A DNA stretch of 47,533 nt from Pedobacter sp. (GCF_031119335.1 NZ_JAVHXT010000006.1:216378-263910), one strand, 5' to 3'. Numbered from the stretch's first letter, positions 9,665 to 19,713 are shown. Notes: generated from the letters alone by a model not told the origin. Program-made: numbers and translations.

Positions 9665-12600
9665 TTACTGTTTCACTACTTTTTTAACAATGCTTTCTTG
9701 GATACCGGTTAATCTTATAAAATAAGTCCCCACTGGGTAAGCAGACAAATCTATTGTTAATTGATCTTGCTGCGTGTTAAGTGGAATAGATTTTAAAACT
9801 TTGCCATCTACACTTGATAATGACACACGATTATATTTTGCAACTTCAAAAGTAACATTTACCCTATCTTTTGTTGGGTTAGGGTACACATTGAAATTGA
9901 TAGCCGAAAGCACAAAGTTTAGCGGTTTAACACCCAGCTCAGTGGGTTTGCCATCCAAATCTACCTGCACAAGTTTATAGTAGTTGTTTCCGTTTAAAGG
10001 CTGCTTATCTACAAAGAAATAATTTCTGTTGGTATTGGTATTACCCAAACTTGCTACCTCTCCTATTTGGATAAACTGCTTATCATCGCCACTGCGATAA
10101 ATTACAAATTTACTGTTGTCATGCTCTGATGATATAGCCCAATCTAGCCTAGCTGTTTGGTTTACCGTTTTGGCAGTGTAACTGGTTAGCTGTACCGGAA
10201 GCGTAGCGTCAACAATTACCAAGGTTTGATCTACCGCTGTTGCCGCAGCGTAGTCACCGTTACCAACCTGTTTTGCAGTGATATCTACCGAACCCGCAGC
10301 TTTAATTTTCACCTTCCAAACACCGTTGTCTTGGTAAACATCTGCGATGGCTGTGTTGCTACTGGCATAGCTTACTGGCAACCCGCTACTAGCTGTAGCG
10401 TTCAAGGCAAAATCTGCACTATTTGTATTTTTTGGATTTAATGCAGCAAAGCTGATGGTTTGGGAGAACAACCCTTGGGTTTCATACGCTCCCATATCTA
10501 TCACACCATTAGTTGCATATTCAAACACCCGTGGGTTACCCGCTAAGTCTAATGTGCTTCCATCTAAATCTGTGAACAGCACATTACTTCCCGTATTTAC
10601 CGCTGGGCTGCTGGGCATTAAACGCAGACCATCATCGGCTGTGCCAAAAATTTGGTCTGCTCCCGCTGGGTTTACTGCATCAATAAACTTTGGATTTACA
10701 TCAATATTTCCTGTTCCGACATGCCCCCCCTGTATTATACTATAGCTAACCGTTGCTGTGCTGCCACCAATACCAGCATTAGCATTTGCTGTATTATTCC
10801 ACACAATTGTATTTGCAATTTGCGGCAAAGAATTGCTGTCATTATAAATTCCTCCACCGCTAGAAGCACTCTGTTGCGGGTCAAATGCGGCATTGTCAGC
10901 TATGGTACTGTTTGTTATTTTGGCGTTTGACACGTTGTTGTATATACCCCCGCCAGCTTTAACACTTAGGTTTTTTACCACAACATTATTTATGAACGTT
11001 GGCGTTCCATTCGCATTAGATATACCCCCGCCATAAATTGCGTAGTTGCCAGTAATGATACAATTGCTAACTACGGTGTTGTCGTTAACTGCTACGGTGT
11101 ATACCCCTCCGCCATATCCTCTAAAGATATTCTGCGCACCATTTTCTGTGTTTAATATAATAGACTGTAGTGCAGTAATGTTAGCTTCTCCACCTTGAAT
11201 TGTAAACCCATCAACTCTTACGCCACTTGTATTACTTGCTGGAATACCAGCTAAAATTAATGTATGGTGGTTCATATTGGCATTTAAAATACTGCGGTTG
11301 GCGGTAATGTTTCTTGCCCCGGTTGTAGCGTTGTAGCCTCCCAACAAGTCTAAACCTTTACGCGTAATAGCAAAAGACGCATCTCTACCTGTACCTGTAT
11401 TAGATCCACTTGGATTGTAAGTACCAGCAGCTACTTTAATAAGGTTGATATCTGCATTGTTGTTGGCGTAGTTAAGTGCAGAAGCTAATGATTTAAAAGC
11501 TGTTGCCCATGTTAACCCATCTTCTGTAGCTGCATTAGATGCTGCATTTACGTGGAATGTTTTATAAGGAATGCCCCCTTCGTAAGCTCCCATATCTATA
11601 TTGCCACCCTGCACACGGCTTGCACCTAAAATATCAACTGCGCCAACCTGCAACACACTTCCGGTTACATTTGTTCTTGGATCACCGGCATTAATTGTTG
11701 GGCTACCAGCAATCATTCTATATCCGTCATCTGCTGTTCCCCAAATACCATCCAAACCTATTAAATTAGCTATGCTTACAAATAAAGGTTCAGTATTTTT
11801 ATTACCAGTACCTGCGTAAACTGCAGCCCCTTGTATAAGGCTATAGTTAACACTAGCCGCGGTACCGCCAATACCTAAGTTTGATTGAGCAGTATTAGCC
11901 CAAAAGATACTATTTGTTACTTTAGGCACCGAATTGCTCAAATTATACATACCTCCGCCATTGCCAGTGTTCGACATGCTATTGCTAACGACTGTACAGT
12001 TAATAAGCTGAGGACTTGCTGTGTTATTAAAAATACCAGCGCCGTAATAGCTTCCATAGTTTTTAGCTATCACATTATTGATATAAGTTGGACTTGATGA
12101 TTCATTAGAAATACCTCCGCCATGGTGGGCGGCATTATCTACAATATGACATTGGCTAATCGTAACATTACTGCCCACATCTGTAGTATAAACTCCGGCA
12201 CCATAACCTTTGAATATATTTTTTTGGCCCTTTTGCGTAGCGAATGTTGCATAGCCCAACGTTGTGTTATCTGCATAGCCTTTTTGGATAGTAAAACCGT
12301 CTACAGTTACGCTGTCTACCGTGGTATTAGGTATACCTGCAACTACCAACACATGATAGCTGTTATCTAAAAAATTATTGTTTGTCCCCAAGTCTCCACT
12401 AAGCACGGTGGGGTTTGCTGATGTGTTTCTTACACCAGTACTTGCGTTATAACCACCAAAAAGTTTTAAACCGCCTCTAGTAATAGCAAAAGTTGCGTCA
12501 CGTGCCCCTCCTCCATATTGATTGGTTGGGTAATAAGTTCCTTTTGCCACATAAATTTTTTCTACTGCCGGATATTGATGTGCAAAATCTAGTGCCGCCG

Positions 12601-15600
12601 AAAGTCCTTTAAATGCTTTATTCCACTTTACACCGTAACTACTTACTGTAGCTGCAGAGTCTACATACAATGCTTTAGGTACTACACCACCTTCGTAGGC
12701 CCCTAAATCTATTGTATTTTCTAGTACACGATTGTTGCCTGCTAAATCGGTAGTAATATTTTGAGGAATTGCAGAATTTGCACCATAATTTAGCACAGGG
12801 CTACCAACATACACCCTAAAATCACCAGCTACCTCGTCTACAAACCTTGGATCTAAGCTACCGTCCAATATCTTTTTATCAGCATCTGCTGCCAAGCCTT
12901 GTATTAAACTATTGCTAATGTTTGTTGGGCTAGTTCCATCTATGGTTAATCCATAACCTTCGTTACCTGAAAGAATCACGTTAGTTAACTCTAAGTTTGT
13001 GGTACTTTTATGAAACATACCTCCACTGTTATTTGCTGCAATGGTTACGTTTATAAATTTTGGATAGCCTTGATCTGTATATACGCCACCAGCTCTAGCA
13101 GCAATGTTACCGTTAATTACTGTGTTGATCAATTTAGGATTAGATGAATTATGATTATAAATTGCGCCACCATGCCCAGTACCCCAAACGCCTACACCCC
13201 TAGGCATACCGCCATGTGCTTTGTTCTCAGAAAAATAACAGTTTGAAATTATTGGAGATGAATTGTCGTTAAACATACCTCCACCGTAAGAATTACCACC
13301 GCTCATATTTGTCCCACCTTCTCCACCTACGGCCTCGTTACTTAAAAAATTGCAATTATTAATTACAGGAGAAGCGTTTCGATTAAACATACCACCGCCA
13401 TGGCCGTCGCCTCCTACTGCACGGGGCCAGACATGATCGCCACTACCGCCCTGCGTACGCCCTTGTGTTATGGTAAAGCCATCTAGAATAGCTGCATTGG
13501 TCAATCCATTATTCTCATTTCTAAAAACACTCTGTCCATTACCTTTTAAAATAGTCTTGTTGGTTTTCCAATTGCGTTGACTTAATTGAGTTTCGGTTCC
13601 GTTAAAGCCACCGTATATTTCTACCTGTTCTTTCATACTGTAAAAAGCACCACCATTTGGTTGATACGTACCCGCAGCCACCCAAACTTTATCTCCTGCA
13701 TTAGCGGCATCAAGTGCATCTTTAAAACTTTTGATGGCATTTTGCCAAGTAGCGCCAGTGTTATCTCCAGTTGCGTCTGCTTTTACATATATTAAGCCTT
13801 TAGCCTGTACAGCTATTTGATAAGCGCCTAAATTTATAGTACTTCCTTGAGTACGGGGACCATTGGTAATATCTGTGGTAAATCCAGCTGGTAAAACATT
13901 AATGTTTCCTAAATTTGCAATAGCACTGTTCGTATTAAAAACTAATCCGTCGTCTGCCGTTCCCCAAATATTATCTGCACCGTCCGGATCTTGTTTATTC
14001 CTAAAATAAGCACTTGAATTTTCGTCAAAAATATGATTAGCGGCATTAGCGGCAACACCTTGTATTAAACTATAACTCAAACTATGAGCGCTACCGTTGG
14101 TCACATTAATACCATAGCTGGTGTTATCGATAACTATATTATTAGCAAACTCTAAATTTGCTGTACCATGATGATAAACAGCTCCACCATTATTTTTATA
14201 AATGGTTAGATTAACTAATTTTGAAGCACCCTGATTGTTTGCTATAGCCGCACCGTTTGTTGCCGTATTATTGTAAAACACTGCACCAGCAATAACAGCA
14301 TTTGTAATTTGGTTGAATATTGCACCGCCAAAACTTGTACCAGCAGTACCGCCATTAGTATTACCAGCTAAACCTTGATTGTTTTCGAAAACACAATTGA
14401 AAATTTTTGTTGTAGAGTTATAATTATAAATTGCTCCTCCGGTACCATCACCCGCCTTGTTTTGGCTATTTCCATTACCTCCAGTAGCTACATTATTGGT
14501 AAAAACACAATTACTGATAAAAGGAGACACATTATAGTTGTAAATACCGGCTCCTTTTCCATCCTCTGCAGGCAGGCTATTATCTGCATGCTTACCAGTA
14601 AATCTGCCATTGGTAACTGTAAAACCATCTAATATCGTATTGTTTGTTAAATAACTATCTTCGTTTGCTATCACCCTAGCATTATGACCTTCCAAAATAG
14701 TTCTATTGATAGTCCAATTTCGCTGCGATAGGGTCGCTTCTGTACCTGCAAAACCGCCGTAAATTTTTACACCTTCTTTTAGGTAGAAACTTCGTCCATT
14801 ATCAGGTCTATAATTTCCTTTAGCTACCCATATTTCATCTGTAGCTGCAGCAGTAGCAATAGCACTTTTCAAATCTCTAAAAGCGTTTGCCCAATCCGCT
14901 CCAGTACCTGTACCATTTGCATTTCCATTTACATAAATACGCCCTCTGTAAGATGAACTGCCCCCTTCATAGGCTCCCAAATCAACAGTACCACCTTCTA
15001 TGCGACTACTATTCGCTATATCTTGGCTATAACCACTGATAGCACTATTACTACCCTTGTTAAGGACGTAACTTGTGTTGTACAATTTCAAGCCATCATC
15101 GGCCGTTCCCCAAATATTATCTGCACCAGCCCCATTATAAATATTGAAGAAAGATGGATCTAGTGTTCCTCCCAAAATATTTTTACTTGGATCGGTTGGT
15201 ATGCCCGAAATTAAACTGTGCGATATAGTTGTTTGCCTATTGGGTTCTATAAAAAGATCGTAGCCTTCATTTCCGTATATGATAGAGTTTGTTATGGTGA
15301 GGTTATCATTGCTATTATGTTTCATCCCTCCATTACTATTACCAACTATAGTAACGTTAATGTATTTGGGGTGGCCTTGGTCATTAAAAACACCACCTCT
15401 ATCGTTTGCACCATTTTTATAAATTACAGTACCAATAAATGTTGGGCTTGAATTATTATGATTATATATTGCACCGCCATACCCACCTCCACCAGGTCTA
15501 TTTAACCATCCATTTCCTCCATGCCCATGATTATTAGTAAATACACAGTTAACAACTAAGGGAGAAGAATTATCATTAAACATCCCGCCTCCAAAACTAT

Positions 15601-16171
15601 TTCCTCCGGCGCCACCAACGCCACCTCCTCCACCTCTTACCGAATTATCAACAAACACACAATTTCTTATCACTGGAGAAACTTCTCTGTTATACATTCC
15701 GCCTCCATGTGCATCGCCGCCGTTTTGACCTAATCCTCCACCTCCTGCTTGTACTCTTCCCTCAGTAATGGTAAAACCATCTAACACTGCTGCATTGGTT
15801 AGGTTATTAGCTTCATTTCTAAAAACACTCTGTCCATTGCCTTTTAAAATAGTTACATTAGTTTTCCAGTTACGCTGGCTCAGAGAATTTTCTGCACCTG
15901 CAAAACCACCGTAAATCTTCACACCTTCTTTCATCGCGAAACTTTGTCCACTAGCTGGCTGATAGGTACCTGCAGCAACCCAAAGTTCATCGCCATTGTT
16001 AGCTGCGTCAATAGCAGTTTTTAAATCATTATAGGCGCTTGCCCAATTAGTGCCACTGCCAGGACTGGTGTTATTTACATTTACATATTTTATTGCTGCG
16101 TTTGCTACAATTGCATTGCACAGCAAAAAAACAAATAATGAAAGTAGATTAAAAAGGTAAAATTTCTTCAT
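9665..16171 (-). CDS. Giant secreted right-handed beta-helix protein with T9SS sorting domain
   Basis: 2168 residues. The signal peptide is about 1-25. Five homologous beta-helix modules follow at about 27-404, 411-786, 792-1162, 1167-1533 and 1537-1897. Each opens with (I/L)YV..W..A(F/I).(D/S)(L/F), then VA.GTY.P, and closes with IDLGAYEGG or a variant of it, as in choice-of-anchor Q type proteins. Between these lie turns rich in GGG.(Y/F)N. Four modules carry GADNIWGTADDGL or close variants, possibly Ca-binding loops. Then come a bacterial Ig-like domain (about 1902-1988), a beta-sandwich (about 1991-2090) and a type A T9SS tail (FNVYPNPTKDRV to the end). It is probably exported and anchored at the surface, as an adhesin or glycan-binding protein. 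The ligand is unknown. Modules 1 and 3 are very similar even in DNA. Confidence 0.92.
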   Translation of the reverse strand: MKKFYLFNLLSLFVFLLCNAIVANAAIKYVNVNNTSPGSGTNWASAYNDLKTAIDAANNGDELWVAAGTYQPASGQSFAMKEGVKIYGGFAGAENSLSQRNWKTNVTILKGNGQSVFRNEANNLTNAAVLDGFTITEGRVQAGGGGLGQNGGDAHGGGMYNREVSPVIRNCVFVDNSVRGGGGGVGGAGGNSFGGGMFNDNSSPLVVNCVFTNNHGHGGNGWLNRPGGGGYGGAIYNHNNSSPTFIGTVIYKNGANDRGGVFNDQGHPKYINVTIVGNSNGGMKHNSNDNLTITNSIIYGNEGYDLFIEPNRQTTISHSLISGIPTDPSKNILGGTLDPSFFNIYNGAGADNIWGTADDGLKLYNTSYVLNKGSNSAISGYSQDIANSSRIEGGTVDLGAYEGGSSSYRGRIYVNGNANGTGTGADWANAFRDLKSAIATAAATDEIWVAKGNYRPDNGRSFYLKEGVKIYGGFAGTEATLSQRNWTINRTILEGHNARVIANEDSYLTNNTILDGFTVTNGRFTGKHADNSLPAEDGKGAGIYNYNVSPFISNCVFTNNVATGGNGNSQNKAGDGTGGAIYNYNSTTKIFNCVFENNQGLAGNTNGGTAGTSFGGAIFNQITNAVIAGAVFYNNTATNGAAIANNQGASKLVNLTIYKNNGGAVYHHGTANLEFANNIVIDNTSYGINVTNGSAHSLSYSLIQGVAANAANHIFDENSSAYFRNKQDPDGADNIWGTADDGLVFNTNSAIANLGNINVLPAGFTTDITNGPRTQGSTINLGAYQIAVQAKGLIYVKADATGDNTGATWQNAIKSFKDALDAANAGDKVWVAAGTYQPNGGAFYSMKEQVEIYGGFNGTETQLSQRNWKTNKTILKGNGQSVFRNENNGLTNAAILDGFTITQGRTQGGSGDHVWPRAVGGDGHGGGMFNRNASPVINNCNFLSNEAVGGEGGTNMSGGNSYGGGMFNDNSSPIISNCYFSENKAHGGMPRGVGVWGTGHGGAIYNHNSSNPKLINTVINGNIAARAGGVYTDQGYPKFINVTIAANNSGGMFHKSTTNLELTNVILSGNEGYGLTIDGTSPTNISNSLIQGLAADADKKILDGSLDPRFVDEVAGDFRVYVGSPVLNYGANSAIPQNITTDLAGNNRVLENTIDLGAYEGGVVPKALYVDSAATVSSYGVKWNKAFKGLSAALDFAHQYPAVEKIYVAKGTYYPTNQYGGGARDATFAITRGGLKLFGGYNASTGVRNTSANPTVLSGDLGTNNNFLDNSYHVLVVAGIPNTTVDSVTVDGFTIQKGYADNTTLGYATFATQKGQKNIFKGYGAGVYTTDVGSNVTISQCHIVDNAAHHGGGISNESSSPTYINNVIAKNYGSYYGAGIFNNTASPQLINCTVVSNSMSNTGNGGGMYNLSNSVPKVTNSIFWANTAQSNLGIGGTAASVNYSLIQGAAVYAGTGNKNTEPLFVSIANLIGLDGIWGTADDGYRMIAGSPTINAGDPRTNVTGSVLQVGAVDILGASRVQGGNIDMGAYEGGIPYKTFHVNAASNAATEDGLTWATAFKSLASALNYANNNADINLIKVAAGTYNPSGSNTGTGRDASFAITRKGLDLLGGYNATTGARNITANRSILNANMNHHTLILAGIPASNTSGVRVDGFTIQGGEANITALQSIILNTENGAQNIFRGYGGGVYTVAVNDNTVVSNCIITGNYAIYGGGISNANGTPTFINNVVVKNLSVKAGGGIYNNVSNAKITNSTIADNAAFDPQQSASSGGGIYNDSNSLPQIANTIVWNNTANANAGIGGSTATVSYSIIQGGHVGTGNIDVNPKFIDAVNPAGADQIFGTADDGLRLMPSSPAVNTGSNVLFTDLDGSTLDLAGNPRVFEYATNGVIDMGAYETQGLFSQTISFAALNPKNTNSADFALNATASSGLPVSYASSNTAIADVYQDNGVWKVKIKAAGSVDITAKQVGNGDYAAATAVDQTLVIVDATLPVQLTSYTAKTVNQTARLDWAISSEHDNSKFVIYRSGDDKQFIQIGEVASLGNTNTNRNYFFVDKQPLNGNNYYKLVQVDLDGKPTELGVKPLNFVLSAINFNVYPNPTKDRVNVTFEVAKYNRVSLSSVDGKVLKSIPLNTQQDQLTIDLSAYPVGTYFIRLTGIQESIVKKVVKQ
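10481..16093 (-). repeat. Five tandem modules of about 1.1 kb inside the giant gene
   Basis: Module DNA spans, in gene order, are about 16093-14960, 14941-13814, 13798-12686, 12673-11573 and 11563-10481. Modules 1 and 3 share long nearly identical DNA around 13520-13560 and 15820-15860. Modules 4 and 5 resemble each other more than modules 1-3, with a GGYNA(S/T)TG.RN motif in place of GGFAG. This suggests two rounds of duplication. Confidence 0.8.
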
Positions 16172-16345
16172 CTTTTAAAGTTTAATATTGGTGATTATGG
16201 ACATACCATTGAGGGGTAATGGTATTAAAAAAGCTTAATCCAATGATGGGAAAATTGAGCATTATTTTGATTTGCGTTTTTGAGGAATAGCTGCGAACTG
16301 TGCAAACTTTCTCTACGCAAAAAAAGAGTAAATAGGATTATCGCA

Positions 16346-16367
16346 CAATAGCTAATATTAGCTATTG
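16346..16367. promoter_or_regulatory. 22-bp perfect palindrome upstream of the giant gene
   Basis: The half-site is CAATAGCTAAT; the 22 bp read identically on both strands. It lies 175 bp upstream of the beta-helix gene start. A 19-bp copy is found at 17450-17468, upstream of the response regulator gene. Symmetry and placement suit a dimeric regulator, and the adjacent NarL-type regulator is the obvious candidate; this is inference. Confidence 0.5.
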
Positions 16368-16490
16368 ACGGCGCTTTGTCTCAAAGAAGCTAATGTGAAA
16401 ATGAGAGCTCAGTAAAGATTTACTGCTGTAAATTTAAACTCGAGTCCTTACTATTACTAAAATGTATTTTCAAGTATTATTTTTGAACCA

Positions 16491-16583
16491 AACACCCCGG
16501 TCTTCGACCACCCCTCTAAAAGAGGGGAATGTAGAGCGCAATTCCTCCCGATATGTCGGGAGGTGCCCAACGGGCGGGGTGTC
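16491..16583. repeat. Nested-hairpin intergenic element
   Basis: Outer ends ACACCCCG (16492-16499) and CGGGGTGT (16575-16582) are complementary. Inside are CCCCTCT-AAA-AGAGGGG (16511-16527) and CCTCCCGA-TATG-TCGGGAGG (16544-16563). It lies 26 bp past the end of the response regulator gene and may terminate it. It resembles the CTCTCCC...GGGAGA elements at 22801, 29773 and 34772 in style. Confidence 0.6.
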
Positions 16584-16608
16584 TAAAAAAGCAAGCAACT
16601 AATAACCC

Positions 16609-17241
16609 TTAAGAAACTATTCTATTCTGAATAGCCAAACGCACCGCTTCGGTGGCGCTGTTTACATGAAGTTTCTCGTAGATTTTTTTAATATGGTTGC
16701 AAACCGTAAAATAGGAAATATCACTTTTTGCGGCAATCATCTTATAACTATGACCATCAACCAATAATTTAAGGATACCTTTTTCTCTTTCGCTCAGATT
16801 ATAAGATGGTGATATGTCTTCTTCCCTAAAAAATTGCAATAACTTTAAGGCTACCGTTCCTGTCATTGGAGCACCGCCTTCAAAAGCATCTCTCAGTTGA
16901 TCCAACAGTTTATCTGGTGGTGTTTTTTTTAAGAGGTAACCATTAGCACCTGCTTTAATCGCTTCAAAAATGTGCTCATTGTCGTCAAAAACGGTCTGCA
17001 TAATAATAGGCAAACTCGGAAATTCTGTTTTGATGACACGGGTACCGTATATTCCGTTGCCCAATGGCATATCAATATCCATTAAAACCAAATCTGGCTG
17101 TGCAGCTTTTACCATAGCCACCGCCTCGGCAGCACTTTCAAAAGCCCCCACGCATTCCATATCGTGGCACATATTTAGCAACATCGCTAAACTGTCCCTT
17201 CTGGTACTATCGTCATCAAATATGATAATGCGTTTCTTCAT
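16609..17241 (-). CDS. NarL/FixJ-family response regulator
   Basis: A 210-residue transcription factor. The receiver domain is about 1-125: acidic pocket D9-D11, phosphoacceptor D55 in LMDIDMP, T83 and K105. A LuxR-type HTH follows at about 148-210 (LSEREKGILKLLVDGHSYKMIAAKSDISYFTVCNHIKKIYEKL). All catalytic positions are present. It partners with the HisKA_3 kinase encoded 231 bp upstream on the same strand. The gene order is kinase, regulator, giant surface protein. A palindrome occurs upstream of both the regulator and the surface-protein gene, suggesting that the regulator controls itself and the adhesin. Confidence 0.92.
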   Translation of the reverse strand: MKKRIIIFDDDSTRRDSLAMLLNMCHDMECVGAFESAAEAVAMVKAAQPDLVLMDIDMPLGNGIYGTRVIKTEFPSLPIIMQTVFDDNEHIFEAIKAGANGYLLKKTPPDKLLDQLRDAFEGGAPMTGTVALKLLQFFREEDISPSYNLSEREKGILKLLVDGHSYKMIAAKSDISYFTVCNHIKKIYEKLHVNSATEAVRLAIQNRIVS

Positions 17242-17449
17242 TCTTATTTTTTCCGTTTTAGGTCTTATAAACTAAACCATAAAAATTCTATTGCCCTTGT
17301 CAGTCTGAGCTTGTCGAAGACTAATTCAAAAATGTTTCGACTATTTGCACCTAAATTTTGCGAAGCTCAACATAACGCCTATGTTTTACATATTATAACC
17401 GGCCACCGCAATCAACGTCAGCAAAACTATCATCCTTAAAGTCAGCACC

Positions 17450-17468
17450 CAATAGCTAATATTAGCTA
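17450..17468. promoter_or_regulatory. Second copy of the AT-rich palindrome
   Basis: Nineteen bases match the palindrome at 16346-16367; its symmetric core TAGCTAATATTAGCTA is at 17453-17468. It lies 4 bp past the kinase stop codon and about 210 bp upstream of the response regulator start. It has no GC stem or T-run, so it is unlikely to be a terminator. Confidence 0.45.
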
Positions 17469-17472
17469 GCGG

Positions 17473-19302
17473 CTACAAAGGTATCTTCAATGTAACGGTA
17501 GTGCCCTTATCCTCTTTGCTCGAAATTGTAATCGCTGCGCCCACTTCTTCTGCACGTCTGTTCATATTAGACAGTCCATTTCCCGACCTTTTAGCAGAAA
17601 CATCAAAACCGACACCATCGTCACTTATTATCATAGAAAATGCTCCAACTTCTACTTTCATCAATACATTGATCGTTGTAGCAATGCTGTATTTCACGGC
17701 ATTATTAACCACCTCTTTATAAATCAGATAAAGATTTTTCCGCGTGGCCATGCCTAAAGATAAATTACCTACATCGCCATCGGCCGTAAACTGAAAAACG
17801 ATCCCGGCATGCTCGGTCATATCGGCACCAAAAGCTCGCATGCGGGCAATTACCTGCTCCATCACATCCATATCGGGGTTAACGCTCCAAATGATATCGC
17901 CAATGCTTTCTTGAACATTTTGGGCATTTTGTTTGATCTTTTCGAGGGTATTTCGCTGGGGATCTGCCTGTGGCTGCATCAATAGCGAATGCGTGTACAA
18001 AGAAATGCTGCTCAATGTACTGCCAATATCGTCGTGCATATCAGCGCTCAGTTTTTGCCGCAACGCCATGATCCTGTTAAGTTCTTCTATCCGCTTCCTG
18101 TCTTTCTCTATTCTGCCTCGATAATATCTAACTACTAAAATAACGATCAGCAATATGACAAAAACTACAATTACAGCTATCATACGTATTTGAGATACCT
18201 TCTTATAGCTTTCTAACTTAGCCTTTTCCTCAACCAGTTTTTCTAAGTCGGTACGTTGCTGTACCCGCATTAGTAGTAAGCTATTAAAAATCGAGTCGTT
18301 TTGTTTAATAGCCTTAATAGTAGAATCGCGATAGGCCAGTGCAAGCTTTTGGTTACCCGTTAGCTGATAATAACGACTACGCACTGGGAAAAACTTCTCT
18401 AACCTTTTTAATTGCCTGCTCAGGGCAATATGGTGTCGGGCACTGTCTAAAAGTACGTTGGCTGCTGCCCATTTTTGCTCTGTAAGGTAGATATCTGCCA
18501 AAGGGATTTCTGCTCCAGATGCCAAACCGTAATCTTGCGTCTTTAAAGCCTCGTTTAAATCAATAATTATTAGGGGTTTTGCCTTTTCGTATTCCTTCTT
18601 TCTATAATAACCATAGCCTATGTTGCCTAGAGAAATGGTGCGGTAAACATTGAGCATTTTTTTCTCTACTGCTACATCTACTGCCTTTTGCAGGTAATGT
18701 ATAGCCGAATCTATCTGGTGTTGCTCCATAAAACTCAGGCCAATGGTATTATAAAAATCCCATTGGTTACTGGCATAGTCCACTCCTCTTTTGCCTAATT
18801 CTATTGCTTTTTTATAGTCTTTAAACTTATAAAATGCAGAGGAGATTTCTGCACAATAATTGGCATAATTGGTGATTACGTTAGCTGGATAGACTTCCAA
18901 TAGTTTCTCCAATTTAAGGTAGGCGCCAAATGCTTTTTCATAATTAACAGCAACCATAAAATAATAGTAGCCAATATTTTGATAGCACATGGCCTGTATA
19001 TTAGGATAAGCTTTATATTTTTTTTCTATCTGTTCGTAAAAGCTGTCAACACTTGCAGGGTCACGATCTATTCTACCCGTAAACTCAATTAATTCTACAA
19101 AAGCCTGCAGTTCACCGTCTTTCTGTTGCTGAAGTTTTTGCTTTAATACTTTTCCGATAGCGGGACGGCTACTTTTATCAAAATAGTAGGCTTTGCGTAA
19201 AGAATCTAACCACTTACCTTTTTCATAATCGTCTTTCCATTGAGCAGATACATTGGATACACTTAATACAAAACATAACAGAAGGAGAAAATACGCTTTC
19301 AA
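17473..19302 (-). CDS. Sensor histidine kinase, HisKA_3 type, with TPR sensor region
   Basis: 609 residues: signal peptide 1-20, a periplasmic TPR-like helical region at about 25-345, a coiled segment, one membrane helix (about 374-393), HisKA_3 with H423 in KLSADMHDDIGSTLSSIS, and an HATPase with an N-box at 529-536 (KEVVNNAVKYS), DDGVGFD at 561-567 and GNGLSNM at 574-580. It autophosphorylates on H423 and passes phosphate to D55 of the downstream regulator. The start is a TTG: it directly precedes the signal peptide, an in-frame TAA lies three codons upstream, and no ATG is available. The stimulus is unknown; TPR sensors of this class often read protein partners in the envelope. Confidence 0.92.
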   Translation of the reverse strand: MKAYFLLLLCFVLSVSNVSAQWKDDYEKGKWLDSLRKAYYFDKSSRPAIGKVLKQKLQQQKDGELQAFVELIEFTGRIDRDPASVDSFYEQIEKKYKAYPNIQAMCYQNIGYYYFMVAVNYEKAFGAYLKLEKLLEVYPANVITNYANYCAEISSAFYKFKDYKKAIELGKRGVDYASNQWDFYNTIGLSFMEQHQIDSAIHYLQKAVDVAVEKKMLNVYRTISLGNIGYGYYRKKEYEKAKPLIIIDLNEALKTQDYGLASGAEIPLADIYLTEQKWAAANVLLDSARHHIALSRQLKRLEKFFPVRSRYYQLTGNQKLALAYRDSTIKAIKQNDSIFNSLLLMRVQQRTDLEKLVEEKAKLESYKKVSQIRMIAVIVVFVILLIVILVVRYYRGRIEKDRKRIEELNRIMALRQKLSADMHDDIGSTLSSISLYTHSLLMQPQADPQRNTLEKIKQNAQNVQESIGDIIWSVNPDMDVMEQVIARMRAFGADMTEHAGIVFQFTADGDVGNLSLGMATRKNLYLIYKEVVNNAVKYSIATTINVLMKVEVGAFSMIISDDGVGFDVSAKRSGNGLSNMNRRAEEVGAAITISSKEDKGTTVTLKIPL

Positions 19303-19659
19303 CGGGATTTACTTTGTTTTGCTAAGATAGGAAACCTAAACAAATTAAGAATAACTAGCTGAAGTCAAATTGTTCATTAGTCATTAGTTCATTGGTTATT
19401 GGTTATAAAATTCGCTAAATGGTTTTAAGTTCGGTTTTTGCGTAAGTTGTTCATGTGCCATCCTTGTGTGGTTCATGTACCATTCATGTGTCATCCTTGT
19501 GCCGACCATGTGTGTAGGTGGTGCGGAGCTTGTGTTGGCTGGTTTTTTCCTCAACGATTTGCTCCTATCCCGTCATATCGATGAGGTACGAAGAGATATC
19601 TAGAATTATGCCGAATCAATACTGGTTTAAACAGCAGCGCCCACATGTTGTATAACCCT
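19303..19659. other. Gene-free interval between guide array and sensor kinase
   Basis: It contains simple repeats (TTCATTGGTTATTGG-like, 19372-19405) and two related short direct repeats: CATGTGCCATCCTTGTG at about 19452 and CATGTGTCATCCTTGTG at about 19484. It should hold the promoter of the minus-strand kinase gene, but I cannot place a clear box. No credible coding region is seen. Confidence 0.45.
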
Positions 19660-19713
19660 ATATTGGCTTTAACGAGATTTTTTATCTCCTCTATGGCTGT
19701 ACAAGCAACCTCT
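19660..19713 (-). repeat. Degenerate fifth guide unit closing the array
   Basis: It keeps the 5' end of the scaffold, AGAGGTTGCTTGTACAGCC, with the hairpin maintained by a G-U pair. The second hairpin is replaced by GAGAT-AAAAA-ATCTC (19674-19688). The rest of the scaffold and the ATGCAAC end are missing. It is the distal end of the array. Confidence 0.6.

Noticed and set aside
19437..19446. Match TTTGCGTAAG to putative guide 3, upstream of the sensor kinase, as its target
   Set aside because: Only 10 nt, starting at guide position 8 rather than at its beginning. This is too weak to claim against chance in AT-rich DNA.
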